Shown: piece by piece, positions 52,328 through 61,577 of the stretch
How the letters are laid out: each line of letters begins with the position of its first letter
Numbering within the stretch: the first letter of the stretch is position 1
Source of the DNA: an uncultured Dialister sp.
Lineage (GTDB): Bacteria; Bacillota; Negativicutes; Veillonellales; Dialisteraceae
Reading direction: 5' to 3'
Assembly: GCA_902462205.1 (NCBI GenBank)
Contig: CABQAR010000001.1
Location: 62,001 to 126,000, forward strand
DNA length: 64,000 bases
Program-made: the position numbers and the translations under genes
The notes under the pieces: generated by a model
The model's database searches: none
What the model saw: only the letters and a program-made list of their open reading frames with translations
What the model was told of the DNA's origin: nothing

Positions 52328-52802
52328 AATCCTGATCATTTATTATTCCATGACATCCCATACAAGGCGGATTGCCGAGCTTCTACAGAAGGAAATCGGC
52401 GGTGAAATGGCATCCATCCGTACAAAGGAAGCATATCCCCCGGATTATGATGAGATGGTGGAGCAGGGGCATCGGGAAGTGAATACGGGATTTCTGCCCG
52501 TATTAAATGATTTTCCCGTAGACCTTGCTGCCTATGACACCCTGCTCTTAGGTTCTCCGGTATGGTGGTACGGTATTTCTCCCGCCATGAAGAGCTTCCT
52601 CAGAAGCCACGACCTGGCAGGGAAGAAAATTTATCCTTTCATAACGAACGAGGGCTGGGCAGGACATGCGATGAATGATTTTGCTGCAGAATTATCCGGC
52701 TGCTTTGTGAAAACAGGATTGAACGTGCTGTTTTCAGGCGACCGGCTGGTTACCAAAGAAATGCAGATCCGGAATTGGGCAAAGGAAGCCTTGCAGGAAT
52801 AA
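52311..52802 (+). CDS. Flavodoxin-like protein 1
   Basis: The protein has 163 aa. The FMN-phosphate loop is YYSMTSHTRRIAELL. The flavin-contact stretch is LLLGSPVWWYGISPAMKSFLRSH, the pattern of short NAD(P)H-quinone-reductase-like flavodoxins. AAAGAGG lies before ATG 52311, which overlaps the previous gene. It is probably a soluble electron carrier or reductase working with the cupin and the second flavodoxin in the same operon. Confidence 0.87.
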   Translation: MALKNKILIIYYSMTSHTRRIAELLQKEIGGEMASIRTKEAYPPDYDEMVEQGHREVNTGFLPVLNDFPVDLAAYDTLLLGSPVWWYGISPAMKSFLRSHDLAGKKIYPFITNEGWAGHAMNDFAAELSGCFVKTGLNVLFSGDRLVTKEMQIRNWAKEALQE

Positions 52803-52841
52803 GAAGGCTGGTTTTCTGATGAAAGGCGGAATGAGGAATAG

Positions 52842-53357
52842 ATGAAAATCCTTACTGTATACTTTTCCAAAACAGGCCACACAAAAATTGTGGCAGGAAC
52901 GATCCATGAACGTGTCGGCGGAGATATGAAAGAAATACATACCAAAAGGAAATATGCGTCTTCCTATGGCATGGCAGTCATTCAGGGAGGATTAGAGCAG
53001 TTCAGGAAATCCCTTCCGGAACTGGAAGAAATTCCCGACGTGGCGGATTATGATGTGATATTTCTGGGAACGCCGGTCTGGTGGTTTACGTTGGCGCCGG
53101 CGGTCAAAAGCTTTATCGCAGCCTCTGCACTGGCAGGCAAGAAAGTGTATCCTTTCTTTACCAGCGGAGGGCAGCCCAAGGATACGGCAGAGGATTTCAG
53201 AATGCTTTTGGAAAGCAAAAGAGCCATAATGGCAGATACCCTCCATGTTTCTTACAGAGGGAACAAGCTGCAGATGGCATCTTCTGAAATTATCCGATGG
53301 GCAGATGAGAAGAAAAGGGAGTTTGAAGGACACGTCGATGAAATATATGAATCATAA
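52842..53357 (+). CDS. Flavodoxin-like protein 2
   Basis: The protein has 171 aa. It has the FMN loop YFSKTGHTKIVA and FLGTPVWWFTLAPAVKSFIAASALAGKKVYPFF, clearly related to its neighbour and likely a tandem duplicate that has diverged. It lies 39 bp after flavodoxin 1, and the metallophosphatase gene starts inside its 3' end. Confidence 0.87.
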   Translation: MKILTVYFSKTGHTKIVAGTIHERVGGDMKEIHTKRKYASSYGMAVIQGGLEQFRKSLPELEEIPDVADYDVIFLGTPVWWFTLAPAVKSFIAASALAGKKVYPFFTSGGQPKDTAEDFRMLLESKRAIMADTLHVSYRGNKLQMASSEIIRWADEKKREFEGHVDEIYES

Positions 53358-54609
53358 AAAATCCATGGTGGCAGCTGTCGCAGCGGTCATGCTGTTTGCT
53401 GCAGGCTGTGCAGGCGGAGGGGGAAACAACCGGCAGCCTGCCGCCCTGCATGAGACAATGAAGCCGCTGTCCGTAAGGCAGCTGGTGACGGCAGATAACG
53501 AACACAGCAGGACGGTCATGTTCCAGCTGCTGAAAGAAGCGGAAGCCACCGTTGAGTACAGAGAAAAAGGCAGTGAAAGGATTTCCGCCGCGAAGGCACA
53601 GTCTGTTCCTTATACAGCCAACCAGGGGGTATCCAACAGTTATATCTATAAAGCAGAATTAAAAGAACTGGAAAAGGGAAAGGCCTATGAATACCGTACA
53701 AGGACAGGAGACACGGTGAGCCCGTGGATGACCTTTGCGACGGATAACGGGTCGTCCTTCAAGGCCATCATCTATCCTGATTCGCAGAGCGCGGATTATT
53801 CAGGATGGACGAAATTGGCGCAGCAGGCGTATCAGGATAATAAGGATGCATCATTTTTCATCAGCATGGGAGACATGGTGGATAACGGGCAGGATGAAAG
53901 CCAGTGGCAGGCCTGGTTCCGGGGCATGAAAGGAATTATTGACACCATACCCGGAGCGGTGATGATGGGAAATCACGAGGATTATTCGTTAGACTGGAAG
54001 ATGGCGGAGCCGGAAAGATACATGTCGCATTTCAGTCTGCCGGATAATGGAGATGCAGATTTTAAAAACCATTTCTATTCCTTTGACTGGGGCGATGTCC
54101 ATTTCACGGTCATCGATACACAGTTGAACGAGCTGAAAGAATGGCATCCGGATCTGTATGATCGGGAAAAGAAATGGGTGGCGGACGATCTCGCGAGGAC
54201 GGATAAAAAGTGGAAAGTCGTCCTGATGCATAAGGATCCCCTGCAATATGCCTTTGCTACGAGAGAGGGCAGGACAGAAGGATTTTCGGAAGAAGGGAAA
54301 GAATTCATGCCCATTTTTGACAGGCGGAAGGTTGATCTGGTACTGTCCGCCCATCTGCATACATACCGTGACCGCGGGCATATTTATGATTTCAAACGTT
54401 CGGATCAGGGGCCTTACTATATCCTGACTGGTGTGGCCGGAGATGTGAGGTACCCCGGATTATGGAAGGCCCATTCTTTGGATATGTATTATGCTCCGCA
54501 GCCGGAGACCGATAATTATCTGGTCATGACTGTGGATGACCATGAGCTTGCCGTTACCGGTTATACATCGGATGGAAAAGAAATGCATAAATCCGTGCTG
54601 AAAAAATAG
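53338..54609 (+). CDS. Secreted purple-acid-phosphatase-like metallophosphoesterase lipoprotein
   Basis: The protein has 423 aa. The lipobox is LFAAGC near residue 23, followed by a Gly-rich linker. An N-terminal fibronectin-like domain (about residues 45-135) precedes the phosphoesterase core. Metal motifs are SMGDMVDNG, MMGNHED, LMHKDPL and SAHLHTYRDRG. Phosphate release outside the cell is the likely role, but the substrate is open. ATG 53338 has GAAGGA upstream and overlaps flavodoxin 2 by 20 bp. Confidence 0.87.
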   Translation: MKYMNHKKSMVAAVAAVMLFAAGCAGGGGNNRQPAALHETMKPLSVRQLVTADNEHSRTVMFQLLKEAEATVEYREKGSERISAAKAQSVPYTANQGVSNSYIYKAELKELEKGKAYEYRTRTGDTVSPWMTFATDNGSSFKAIIYPDSQSADYSGWTKLAQQAYQDNKDASFFISMGDMVDNGQDESQWQAWFRGMKGIIDTIPGAVMMGNHEDYSLDWKMAEPERYMSHFSLPDNGDADFKNHFYSFDWGDVHFTVIDTQLNELKEWHPDLYDREKKWVADDLARTDKKWKVVLMHKDPLQYAFATREGRTEGFSEEGKEFMPIFDRRKVDLVLSAHLHTYRDRGHIYDFKRSDQGPYYILTGVAGDVRYPGLWKAHSLDMYYAPQPETDNYLVMTVDDHELAVTGYTSDGKEMHKSVLKK

Positions 54610-54632
54610 TCCGAAAGGTAATTGTTCCTGTC

Positions 54633-54662
54633 GGCTGCTTGAGAAAATCAGGCAGCCTTTTT
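54633..54662 (+). terminator. Terminator of the cupin-flavodoxin-phosphatase operon
   Basis: GGCTGC pairs with GCAGCC, with further TTGA/TCA pairs inside, followed by TTTTT. Confidence 0.7.
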
Positions 54663-54779
54663 GATTTTACGGGAAAGACAGAGATAATAAGGATAAATCG
54701 CCGTTTTTTGTGCATTATCCGAAATTTACGCAGAATGGAATAAAATGAAGGGATTTTCCCATAAATGTATAATTTATTC

Positions 54780-54808
54780 TTGACATTACTTCTGTTGTGT
54801 AGAATAAT
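54780..54808 (+). promoter_or_regulatory. Promoter of the NhaC-type antiporter gene
   Basis: A perfect TTGACA at 54780-54785 and AATAAT at 54803-54808 are separated by 17 bp. The predicted start near 54815 leaves too little leader for ATG 54826, which helps place the gene start at 54856. Confidence 0.65.
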
Positions 54809-54855
54809 CAAGGAAATAAAAAGGTATGTCAGAAGAATGGAAGGGGTTGGGAGTT

Positions 54856-56340
54856 ATGGCAGAAACAGCTTGGTCACTGGTACCGCCAATTATAACGATC
54901 GTATTGGCGCTGGCCACCAAAGAGGTTTACATGTCGCTGGCTATCGGGATATTCATCGGGGCGTTCATGTTTACCGGATTCAGCATCTTAGGTGCGATAG
55001 ATACGATGTTCACGATTATGTCCGATAAGGTGGGGGGCAATGTGAACATCCTTGTTTTTTTAGTCCTTCTTGGAATCATTGTTGCAGCGATTCAAAAGTC
55101 AGGAGCGTCACAGGCATACGGGGATTATGCCGCAAGAACAATCAAGGGAAAGAGATCGGCTCTTTTCGTTACGATGTTCCTCGGGCTTTTGATTTTTATT
55201 GATGATTATTTTAACTGCCTCACCGTAGGCACCGTCATGAGGCCGGTTACGGACAGATTCAAGATCACCCGTGCAAAGCTGGCGTATATCATTGATGCCA
55301 CGGCAGCGCCGGTCTGTATCATAGCGCCGGTTTCCAGCTGGGCCGCGGCCGTTTCATCTTCTCTGCCGGAAAACAGCGGGATTGACGGATTCGCCCTTTT
55401 CCTTCATACGATTCCGTTGAATCTGTATGCATGGCTGACAATCATTTTCATGATATTCATTATATTCATGGATAAGGATTTCTCCCGGATGGCGGAATTC
55501 GAGCGGAAAAGCGGAAGCACCCTTGTGATTCCTGCCGAATATGCGGATGATGATGGAATGGCTCCTGTCGGGAACGGGCGTATCATGGATCTTGTGCTTC
55601 CGCTTCTTGTCCTTATCGGAAGCTGTATTTTCGGAATGCTTTATACCGGTGGTATTTTAGAAGGCAAAGGGATTGCTGATGCTTTTGCAGAGTGTGATTC
55701 CGCAAAAGGCCTGGTCATGGGTTCTTTCATCGCACTTGTATTTACATTTGTACTCTATGTGCCGCGCAAGGTCTTGGACTTCACCACCTTCTGCTCCTGC
55801 TTCGTAAGCGGTTTCAAGCAGATGGCGTCTGCCATTTTCATTCTTTGTCTGGCTTGGACGCTGTCCGGCGTGTGCGGAGAAGATTATCTGAATATCGGGG
55901 GATACGTCGGTGCCGTGGTGAGCGGTAACCAGACAGTGGCAGTCATGCTTCCGGCTGTATTCTTCCTCGTCGCTTTGGGGCTTGCATTTGCTACGGGTAC
56001 CTCCTGGGGCACTTTTGGAATCTTGATTCCGATCGTTCTGGCGATTACCGGAGCGGATATGAACCTGGCCACTATGACAGTAGCAGCCGTTCTTGCCGGT
56101 GCTGTCGGAGGGGACCATGTATCCCCGATTTCTGATACGACGATTCTGGCTTCTGCCGGCGCACAATGCCACCACATCGACCATGTGGACACCCAGATTC
56201 CTTATGTCATATGCGTGTCCATCTGCTGCTTTGTCGGCTATGTGGTTGCAGGATTCACCGGAGAAGGTTTGATGGGAACCGCAACTGGCGTGGTTCTGCT
56301 TATCGGCGTTATGCTGGGTATATATAAGCTGAAAGCATAA
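54856..56340 (+). CDS. NhaC-family Na+/H+ antiporter
   Basis: The protein has about 494 aa and 11-12 membrane helices. The NhaC pattern is seen in PIITIVLALATKEVYMSLAIGIFIGA at the start, FIDDYFNCLTVGTVMRP and VGGDHVSPISDTTILASAGAQCHHIDHV, the conserved polar centre of the family. It exchanges Na+ for H+ or, in relatives such as MleN, malate and lactate. AAGGGG at 54841-54846 is well spaced from ATG 54856; ATG 54826 is an alternative giving 504 aa. Confidence 0.9.
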   Translation: MAETAWSLVPPIITIVLALATKEVYMSLAIGIFIGAFMFTGFSILGAIDTMFTIMSDKVGGNVNILVFLVLLGIIVAAIQKSGASQAYGDYAARTIKGKRSALFVTMFLGLLIFIDDYFNCLTVGTVMRPVTDRFKITRAKLAYIIDATAAPVCIIAPVSSWAAAVSSSLPENSGIDGFALFLHTIPLNLYAWLTIIFMIFIIFMDKDFSRMAEFERKSGSTLVIPAEYADDDGMAPVGNGRIMDLVLPLLVLIGSCIFGMLYTGGILEGKGIADAFAECDSAKGLVMGSFIALVFTFVLYVPRKVLDFTTFCSCFVSGFKQMASAIFILCLAWTLSGVCGEDYLNIGGYVGAVVSGNQTVAVMLPAVFFLVALGLAFATGTSWGTFGILIPIVLAITGADMNLATMTVAAVLAGAVGGDHVSPISDTTILASAGAQCHHIDHVDTQIPYVICVSICCFVGYVVAGFTGEGLMGTATGVVLLIGVMLGIYKLKA

Positions 56341-56354
56341 AATATTTAAATACA

Positions 56355-56384
56355 AAAACAGGATTCCGAAAGGGATCCTGTTTT
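56355..56384 (+). terminator. Terminator after the antiporter gene
   Basis: AAAACAGGATTCC pairs with GGATCCTGTTTT, with one mismatch. It may also serve the minus-strand gene that ends at 56412. Confidence 0.75.
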
Positions 56385-56411
56385 ATATTGGTGGAACCTT
56401 AAATAAACTTA

Positions 56412-56720
56412 TCAGCTGAGAAATTTTTCTTTTGTTTTCAGAATCAGGCTGAGCAGAATTAAACATACGAATAGGGCGGTAATGGTGATTGACCATGAGA
56501 GACCGATATAAAAGCAGGCGGTAAGGGAGAACTCCATGGGAAACAGCATGACGCTGATGATGCCTGCGGAAATGCATCCGATGGCAATCAGGTTGATTTT
56601 CTGGCGGAAGGAAAGAATATATATCCATCCTGCAAGCAAGCCTGAAATGCCTGCTGCAGGGAGATATCCATATTTCCATGCGGCCAGTGATAGGAAAGCG
56701 AGAAGTACGGAATATTTCAT
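56412..56720 (-). CDS. Small membrane protein of unknown function
   Basis: The protein has 102 aa with about three or four hydrophobic helices and almost no loops (start MKYSVLLAFLSLAAWKYGYL, end LILLSLILKTKEKFLS). I do not recognise a family. CTGGAGCG lies 6 bases before the ATG, and the gene is flanked by terminators, so it looks real but could be specific to the lineage. Confidence 0.55.
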   Translation of the reverse strand: MKYSVLLAFLSLAAWKYGYLPAAGISGLLAGWIYILSFRQKINLIAIGCISAGIISVMLFPMEFSLTACFYIGLSWSITITALFVCLILLSLILKTKEKFLS

Positions 56721-56918
56721 AGAACGCTCCAGAATTTATACAACAGATGACAGGGAAAATACCGGCTTTATCCATTATAGGGGGTACGTCGACTGGTGCG
56801 TAAGTTTATCAATAGCCTGTTGATGTCGCAAGACGGATTTTCAATGGAAGAATCGGTGAATTTTGGAAAATTTGTGTTATACTAAGGCAAAATAGCATAT
56901 GGGGCAAAGGAGATTACC

Positions 56919-58133
56919 ATGCATAATGAACAGAAAATAAGGGATTCGATTTATTGGATCGGGGGAAATGATTTCATCACGCCTCGTTTTGATAATTATA
57001 TCCCATTGAATAAAGGAATTTCATACAATACGTATTTTATTGATGATGAAAAAACCTGCGTGCTGGATGCAATCGATAATACAGTCAGAGATTTATTCAT
57101 GGAAAATGTAAGAAGGCTTCTTCACGGTCGCAAGCTGGATTATATTATTGTGAACCATATAGAGCCGGATCATTCCGGTTCGCTGATGGAACTGGCGAGA
57201 GCCTACCCTAAGGCTAAAATCTGTGCGACGCCACAGGCTTTGAAAATGTTTGAACAATATTTCCATGACCCTCTGCCGGAACGGTATATACGGACAGATG
57301 AAAAACTGGTGATTGATCTGGGACGGCATAAGCTCCGGTTTATCACGGCTCCGATGGTTCACTGGCCGGAAGTCACCTTTACTTATGAAGAAACGGAAAA
57401 GATCTTGTTTTCTGCTGATGCATTCGGCACCTTCGGCGCACTGAACGGAAATCTTTTTGCTGATGAGGTTGCATTTGATGAGGAATATCTGGAAGGCTCC
57501 CGTTATTATTATATGAATGTGGTCTCCAAGTATGGGGTACAGGTCTTATCCGTGTTGAAGAAGGTGGCCGGTTTCGACGTGCAGATGATCTGCCCCCTTC
57601 ACGGCCCTTTGTACAGGACGGCGGAAGATATTTCCAAAATGGTTGCCTTGTACAAAAAAATGGCGACATGGGGCTATGATTATAAATCTGTCACTGTCTT
57701 TTTCGCGTCAGGGTATGGAAATACGGCAATGGCAGCCCAGCGGATGGCATTCCTGCTGTCGGAAAAAGGAGTTACCCGGCTGAAGCTGGTCGACCTCTGT
57801 TCCATTCCGTTAAGCATTGCATGGACACAGGTAGCAAGGCGGAGCCATATGATTTTGGCAGCACCTACGCTGAATATGGGAATCCATCCGTCAATGGCTG
57901 CTTTTCTCCATGAATGCAGTGCAATGGGCATGCAGAACCGTGTGATTTCCATCATGGGAAACAGCAGCTGGGCACCTAATGTAAGCGGAAAGAAAATGAA
58001 GGAAATCGCGGAAGGCTGGAAGAATTGCAGGATTCTGGGAGAAACAATCCACATTTCATCAGCGATGGGAGACAGGGAAGAACGGGAAATGGAGGAACTG
58101 GCAGAACTTATTGCTGCAGATGTTAAGGAATAA
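56919..58133 (+). CDS. FprA-family A-type flavoprotein (flavodiiron protein)
   Basis: The protein has 404 aa. The metallo-beta-lactamase-like domain carries the diiron motif H80-x-E82-x-D84-H85 (NHIEPDHSG) and later His and Asp ligands (APMVHWPE, FSADAFGTFG, CPLHGPLYR). A flavodoxin domain starts near residue 255 (VTVFFASGYGNTAMAAQRMA). It reduces O2 to water, or NO to N2O, in anaerobes. An extended -10 (TGTTATACT, about 56875-56883) lies upstream. The adjacent adaptor gene is 8 bp downstream. Confidence 0.93.
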   Translation: MHNEQKIRDSIYWIGGNDFITPRFDNYIPLNKGISYNTYFIDDEKTCVLDAIDNTVRDLFMENVRRLLHGRKLDYIIVNHIEPDHSGSLMELARAYPKAKICATPQALKMFEQYFHDPLPERYIRTDEKLVIDLGRHKLRFITAPMVHWPEVTFTYEETEKILFSADAFGTFGALNGNLFADEVAFDEEYLEGSRYYYMNVVSKYGVQVLSVLKKVAGFDVQMICPLHGPLYRTAEDISKMVALYKKMATWGYDYKSVTVFFASGYGNTAMAAQRMAFLLSEKGVTRLKLVDLCSIPLSIAWTQVARRSHMILAAPTLNMGIHPSMAAFLHECSAMGMQNRVISIMGNSSWAPNVSGKKMKEIAEGWKNCRILGETIHISSAMGDREEREMEELAELIAADVKE

Positions 58134-58141
58134 GGCGGATT

Positions 58142-59218
58142 ATGAACGTAAAAATTTTAATGGCAGCGGCCTGTCTGTCGGGCGCGCTTCTTATAGGGGG
58201 TTGTGGAAAACCATCAGTCCATGTGATGAACGTTGCGGTTGAGAAAGAGCCGTTCGTACTGGAAACAAAAGCAATACCGGAAGCGCTTCATGTGATACCG
58301 GTCATCCCCGGCGTTTCCGGCGGTATCATTTCTGAAATACCGGATATAGGGCGCACGGTGGAAGCGGGAGAGGTGCTTTTCCAGATAGATTCATCTTCTT
58401 ATGAATCGCAGGCCTCTGCATTACAGGCGAAGATAGCATCGTCTTCCGTGCCTGCATACACGGCGCCGGCGCCTGCTGCTGACGACAGCATGGAAGCCTC
58501 CCTTTTGCGCCAGGGAATCATTACACGCGCAGAATATGACAAGATACAGGGAAGGAAAGGTATTTCTTCAGGCAATACGGCAGGAGGATCGGCCGCACCG
58601 GCGGTGGATCAGGGACTGGCAGAATCTTTGGCGGCCATACAGCGTTCCATCGCAGCATGTACGGTACGGGCACCCATCAGCGGAGTTATTTCGCAGGTGT
58701 ATCTGGGAGATACGAAGATGGCAGCGGCGGGGAGGCCTGCGCTGGTTATACGGCAGGATACCCCTGTGACGATGACTGTCGGTATTCCTGCGAAGTTTGA
58801 CGATTTCCTTGAGAAGGCGAAGGATGATAAGACGCTGACGGTTTCTTTATCTTCTGATGCGGACACCTGGTATGGGGAATTGAAGAAGCAGGCGAATGAT
58901 CATGGGGAGAAATATACTTCTTATAAGGTACAGGTAGATAATACGGAAGATCAGATCACGATCGGAAGCCCTTACCGGCTGCGGATTGAAAGTACGGATT
59001 CCGCCCCTTATATAATCATTCCGAAAACGGCACTGATTGGTGAAAATACGGTGGCAGTCGTTACGGATGATTCTCTGATCGACATGAAAACAGTGAATGT
59101 GGGATACATCATCAACGGGAATGTATTTATTCTGGACGGACTGAACGAGGGTGATCGGGTAGTGACGGATCCTTCGGGCAAGATAGAAATGGGAATGCAG
59201 GTAGACGTGAAATCGTAA
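58142..59218 (+). CDS. RND-type efflux periplasmic adaptor lipoprotein
   Basis: The protein has 358 aa with a lipobox (LLIGGC, Cys near residue 21). The order is a first lipoyl half (VIPGVSGGIISEIPDIGRTVEAGEVLFQID), a short helical hairpin with a Pro/Ala linker, the second lipoyl half (IAACTVRAPISGVISQVYLGDTKMAAAGRP), then beta-barrel and membrane-proximal domains (VVTDPSGKIEMGMQVDV). The hairpin is shorter than in E. coli AcrA. No RND pump or outer-membrane channel gene follows, so its partner must be elsewhere. Confidence 0.87.
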   Translation: MNVKILMAAACLSGALLIGGCGKPSVHVMNVAVEKEPFVLETKAIPEALHVIPVIPGVSGGIISEIPDIGRTVEAGEVLFQIDSSSYESQASALQAKIASSSVPAYTAPAPAADDSMEASLLRQGIITRAEYDKIQGRKGISSGNTAGGSAAPAVDQGLAESLAAIQRSIAACTVRAPISGVISQVYLGDTKMAAAGRPALVIRQDTPVTMTVGIPAKFDDFLEKAKDDKTLTVSLSSDADTWYGELKKQANDHGEKYTSYKVQVDNTEDQITIGSPYRLRIESTDSAPYIIIPKTALIGENTVAVVTDDSLIDMKTVNVGYIINGNVFILDGLNEGDRVVTDPSGKIEMGMQVDVKS

Positions 59219-59349
59219 AGACAATCGCTTTTATGGAATGCGAAGAGAAAACAGGATAACAGATGAGAAAAGCGGTACGGGGATTTTTTCTGTGCCGCTC
59301 GTTTTATCCTCAAGAAACTTCGCTTTTATGGTTTCAGTGAGGAGGTTAT

Positions 59350-59937
59350 ATGCGCTGGACAAGGGAAGATTACAGGGGAACGGCGGTAGAAACGGCAAAG
59401 CGGCTAATTGGTTCGATATTGGTACATGAAACAGAGGAAGGCCGCATCGCAGGCAGGATTACGGAATGCGAGGCATACGGCGGATTTTACCGAGGGCATC
59501 CTGATGACGGTGCCCATTCTTATAAAGGACTTACTTCAAGAACAAAAGCTATTTTTGGTGATGGCGGACATGCTTATGTATATATGATTTATGGCATGTA
59601 TTGGTGCATGAATGTGGTCTGCGGCAATGAGGGCGACGGATATGCCGTCCTTTTAAGGGCTGTGGAGCCGGTGGAAGGCATTGCACTGATGAAAAAAAGG
59701 AGGCGGAATGCAAAGGGAAAGCTGCTGACAGCAGGACCTGGCCGGCTAACGATGGCGATGGGGATTGATAAATCCATGTATGGAGCAGATCTGGTGGAAG
59801 GAAATCTGTATATAGAAGATGGAGCGGAGAAGGTGGAGACAGAACGGTCCAAACGGATCAATATAGATTATGCCAGATACGGAAAAAGCTTCCCCTGGAG
59901 ATTTACGATGAAGGGAAGCTTATGGGTATCCAAATAG
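59350..59937 (+). CDS. 3-Methyladenine DNA glycosylase (Mpg/AAG family)
   Basis: The protein has 195 aa. It removes alkylated purines from DNA. The AAG pattern is present: VETAKRLIGSILVHE at the start, GRITECEAYGG with the catalytic Glu, DGAHSYKGLTSRTKAIFGDGGHAYVYMIYGMYWCMNVV and LTAGPGRLTMAMGID. The length is typical of the bacterial enzyme. A GAGGAGGTTAT site precedes the ATG. It is convergent with the AraC gene, and ogt lies just beyond. Confidence 0.93.
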   Translation: MRWTREDYRGTAVETAKRLIGSILVHETEEGRIAGRITECEAYGGFYRGHPDDGAHSYKGLTSRTKAIFGDGGHAYVYMIYGMYWCMNVVCGNEGDGYAVLLRAVEPVEGIALMKKRRRNAKGKLLTAGPGRLTMAMGIDKSMYGADLVEGNLYIEDGAEKVETERSKRINIDYARYGKSFPWRFTMKGSLWVSK

Positions 59938-59946
59938 ATTTAAATT

Positions 59947-60858
59947 TTATGCCTCTGTTTCCGGCGGCGTGCTCGAAGAACCCTGTTTCCATTTTCTGTA
60001 ATCACGGGGAGTGTATCCTGTTTTTATACGGAAATTCTTGCCGAAATGGCTGAGCTGGTTAAAACCCACGGAGGAAGAAATATCGCTGATGGGCAGCTGG
60101 GTGTTTTCCAGCAGTGATGCGGCCTGAAGAAGCCTGTATTCAAGCAGGTAATTGTATGGGGTGATGGAAAGCGTCTGCTTGAAGCAGCGGAGACATTCGG
60201 ATTTGCTCACATTGGCACTTCTTGCGAGCTCTTCCAGAGAAATCGGTTCTTTGTAATGGGCTTCGATGTAGGATAGAAAAATTTCCATCCTGCGTATGAG
60301 CACGTTTGGTTTTCGGGGTTGTGGGAAAACGATATTCTTCAAGATGACAAGAAATAGCAAGCACAGGTTTGTCAGAATTTCATAGGGATAAAAGGGATTC
60401 TTTTCGGAGGAGTCCACCTGCCCCAACATGCGGAGGATATTCCGTATTTCTTTTTCCCATGAGGTGTAGCCGTTGAATGGAAGCACGGACAAATCCTTGT
60501 TTTCAGAAATCCGGCGGATATGGTTTCCTGCAGGGCTTCCTTCATAAAATTCCACCATGCAGGGTGGAAACAGGAAGCTTTTATAATGGCATTCGCTGGT
60601 AACGGGCTTCACCTGATGGACGACATGGCTGTTGATAAAGAGGCAGCTCTGGGCTGGAAGCGTCAGCTCCCGATCCAGCGTCCTTACCCGTATGGTGCCT
60701 TCATAGACAAGGATGAACTGGAAATCCTCATGATGATGCAATATGTGGAAGCCCGGCGGTTTAGGGTAGCTTTGTTTTGCATAAGCATCCAGAATCAAAA
60801 AGGGGAATCCGGAATCAGCTTTCAGATTGACGGAGTTTAAATAATCTGTGTTTTCCAT
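59947..60858 (-). CDS. AraC-family transcriptional regulator
   Basis: The protein has 303 aa. The N-terminal part is a cupin-like sensing domain (PPGFHILHHHEDFQFILVYEG), and the last 100 residues hold two helix-turn-helix units (SLEELARSANVSKSECLRCFKQ and PISDISSSVGFNQLSHFGKNFR, then the TGYTPRDYRK ending). The ligand is unknown. It is divergent from ogt, sharing a 130-bp A+T-rich intergenic region. Confidence 0.92.
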   Translation of the reverse strand: MENTDYLNSVNLKADSGFPFLILDAYAKQSYPKPPGFHILHHHEDFQFILVYEGTIRVRTLDRELTLPAQSCLFINSHVVHQVKPVTSECHYKSFLFPPCMVEFYEGSPAGNHIRRISENKDLSVLPFNGYTSWEKEIRNILRMLGQVDSSEKNPFYPYEILTNLCLLFLVILKNIVFPQPRKPNVLIRRMEIFLSYIEAHYKEPISLEELARSANVSKSECLRCFKQTLSITPYNYLLEYRLLQAASLLENTQLPISDISSSVGFNQLSHFGKNFRIKTGYTPRDYRKWKQGSSSTPPETEA

Positions 60859-60990
60859 TTTGTCATCCTTTTCATATACATGTGAAATATATGATATTAT
60901 AACAAAAACAGGATGATTTTATTCTGTTTTAACTGGATAATTATCATGATAAGTGCAAGATTGATGGATAAATCCTGTAAGGAGGACCAT

Positions 60991-61524
60991 ATGCAGTACA
61001 TTTCACATTACCATTCGCCTCTTGGCGGACTGATGCTGGCCGCTGATGAGGAGGGGCTCATCGGAGTATGGTTTGATGGAGAAAAATATTTTGCAGATGT
61101 ATTGGAAGCTGGCTGTGAAGAAAAAGAAACCGATGATTTACAAATGGCGCGAAGGTGGCTTGATATTTATTTTTCAGGAAAGGATCCGGAGTTCCTGCCC
61201 CGGCTGCATCTGATAGGGACCGGCTTTCAAAAGGAAGTATGGGGTGCGCTGCTCCATATACCTTATGGCAGGACAAAAACATATGGAGAGATTGCCGGGG
61301 AGATTGCAAGGAGGCATCAGAAGAAAAAAATGTCTGCCCAAGCCGTGGGAGGGGCAGTGGGACATAATCATATTTCCTTAATCGTGCCCTGCCATCGTGT
61401 GGTGGGAACAGGAGGGAGCCTGACCGGATATGCAGGAGGAATCCGCAAAAAAGAAGAGCTGCTGAAATTAGAGCATGTGGATATGGCGAAGTTCTTTATC
61501 CCTAAGAAGGGAGCTGCCTTATAA
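60991..61524 (+). CDS. ogt: Methylated-DNA-protein-cysteine methyltransferase
   Basis: The protein has 177 aa. The acceptor Cys134 lies in the motif IVPCHRVVGTGGSLTGYAGG, which defines O6-alkylguanine repair proteins of the Ogt/MGMT type. FQKEVWGALLHIPYGRTKTYGEIA is the DNA-binding helix region. AAGGAGG before ATG 60991 decides the start; the longer open frame begins in the intergenic region. Confidence 0.95.
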   Translation: MQYISHYHSPLGGLMLAADEEGLIGVWFDGEKYFADVLEAGCEEKETDDLQMARRWLDIYFSGKDPEFLPRLHLIGTGFQKEVWGALLHIPYGRTKTYGEIAGEIARRHQKKKMSAQAVGGAVGHNHISLIVPCHRVVGTGGSLTGYAGGIRKKEELLKLEHVDMAKFFIPKKGAAL

Positions 61525-61546
61525 ATAAATATAAGATGGAAATATA

Positions 61547-61574
61547 AAAGCCCCTCGTCATGGAGGGGCTTCAT
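61547..61574 (+). terminator. Bidirectional terminator between ogt and the MFS gene
   Basis: AAGCCCCTC at 61548-61556 pairs with GAGGGGCTT at 61563-61571. It serves both convergent genes. Confidence 0.8.
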
Positions 61575-61577
61575 TCA

